Source: Sipunculus nudus (lineage: Eukaryota; Annelida; Sipuncula; Golfingiida; Sipunculidae). Taken from it: a stretch of 64,000 nt of DNA. The notes under the pieces are model-generated. The model was not told the DNA's origin, ran no database searches, and saw nothing but the letters and a program-made list of their open reading frames with translations. The stretch is taken from contig CM049312.1 of the NCBI GenBank assembly GCA_026874595.1, positions 25,847,956 through 25,911,955 on the forward strand. The letters are read 5' to 3'. Position 1 is the first letter of the stretch, and every line of letters starts with the position of its first letter. This document shows positions 63,628 to 64,000 of the stretch, piece by piece. The translations under genes and the position numbers were made by a program.

Positions 63628-63647
63628 TTAGAAGTTCTTCATAACCT
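63628..63647 (-). CDS. Last coding exon of a fifth gene copy (E), partial at window edge
   Basis: The acceptor CAG is followed by AGGTTATGAAGAACTTCTAA, coding (E)VMKNF-stop as in copies A-D. The region to 64,000 resembles intron 6 of copy D (49,094-49,350; CCTTCGAGGTGATTCCT). By the spacing in D the preceding exon would begin about 0.1 kb beyond the window, so only this exon is visible. Confidence 0.85.
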
Positions 63648-63659
63648 CTGAAAAATAAT

Positions 63660-63740
63660 AAAAACATATTTATGATTTATTTTAAATATGGCGAATCCCA
63701 TATTAAAAGTTTTTTCATAAAATCTGAAAAAAATAGGAAA
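63660..63740 (-). pseudogene. Tandem degenerate duplicate of the copy E last exon
   Basis: 63,665-63,740 repeats 63,590-63,660 (TATGATTTATTT, GCGAATCCCATATTA). Its version of the mini-exon (63,702-63,725) has lost the reading frame. It lies upstream of the intact mini-exon in the direction of transcription, so splicing must skip it. Confidence 0.75.
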
Positions 63741-64000
63741 AATATATTTTAAACATGACTAAGAATAACCATTGAAAAGGGACTATTAAAGATTGCTATA
63801 AATGCAGATGTTCTCACCTTCGAGGTGATTCCTAATATTACAGATCCTTGCTATCAATTAAAGTACAGTTGGTTACCTCTTTGGGTCATATTTAAAAGTC
63901 ACTTTTTATTTTCGGTAATAACCATAAATAATTTTAAACAATAGGGCATTTTCAGTATCGGCGTAAAAATAAAATTTATGTACCTTGCATTCCATAATTA

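Overview
The window is animal nuclear DNA: AT-rich, full of repeats, with short exons joined across GT-AG introns, TATA-box promoters, AATAAA poly(A) signals, transposons, minisatellites and many (TA)n/(CA)n runs. Dispersed repeats built on GACGGACGGAC and GGTCAAGGTCAC (about 20.6-22.0 kb) are, from general knowledge, typical of bivalve molluscs. A marine or freshwater bivalve is my best inference, but no gene here proves it.

The only genes I can support are a tandem family on the minus strand: four complete copies (A, 7,620-13,890; B, 26,028-30,490; C, 39,174-44,685; D, 49,074-54,457) and the last exon of a fifth (E, 63,628-63,647), cut by the window edge. Each copy has a ~30-nt non-coding first exon behind a TATA box and six coding exons of 135, 124, 105, 112, 143 and 20 nt, with intron phases 0,1,1,2,1. 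Each encodes a 212-residue secreted protein: a signal peptide that starts at the first base of exon 2, 13 conserved cysteines in the mature part, and a last exon coding only EVMKNF-stop. I do not recognise the family. The copies differ at only a few residues.

The copies sit in larger duplicated blocks. The 5' flanks share a compact promoter (TATA plus a GTAAACA/ATAAACA element in a GC-rich block) and a conserved module about 200 bp further upstream, which is doubled in copy D. Two orphan promoter relics (about 4.6 and 20.45 kb) suggest lost or decayed copies. The flanking blocks of 1-6.6 kb and 19.7-25.7 kb are homologous, and comparing them exposes two clean transposon insertions with natural empty sites: a 1.95-kb element with terminal inverted repeats (TIRs) and an ACTT target duplication (2,005-3,955), and a 2.9-kb foldback element with tandem 21-bp CGTACGTACG units in its arms (22,499-25,378). 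The C-D and D-E spacers are also homologous and share a plus-strand TATA followed by a short ORF.

Other landmarks are a minisatellite of about 100 copies of a 32-bp unit (15,543-18,785), two copies of a small element with CAGAGGCGGATCCAG-type ends, a tRNA-derived SINE-like segment in intron 1 of copy D, and a B-like segment inside copy C that points to gene conversion. Most other open frames in the window are chance or repeat-derived.
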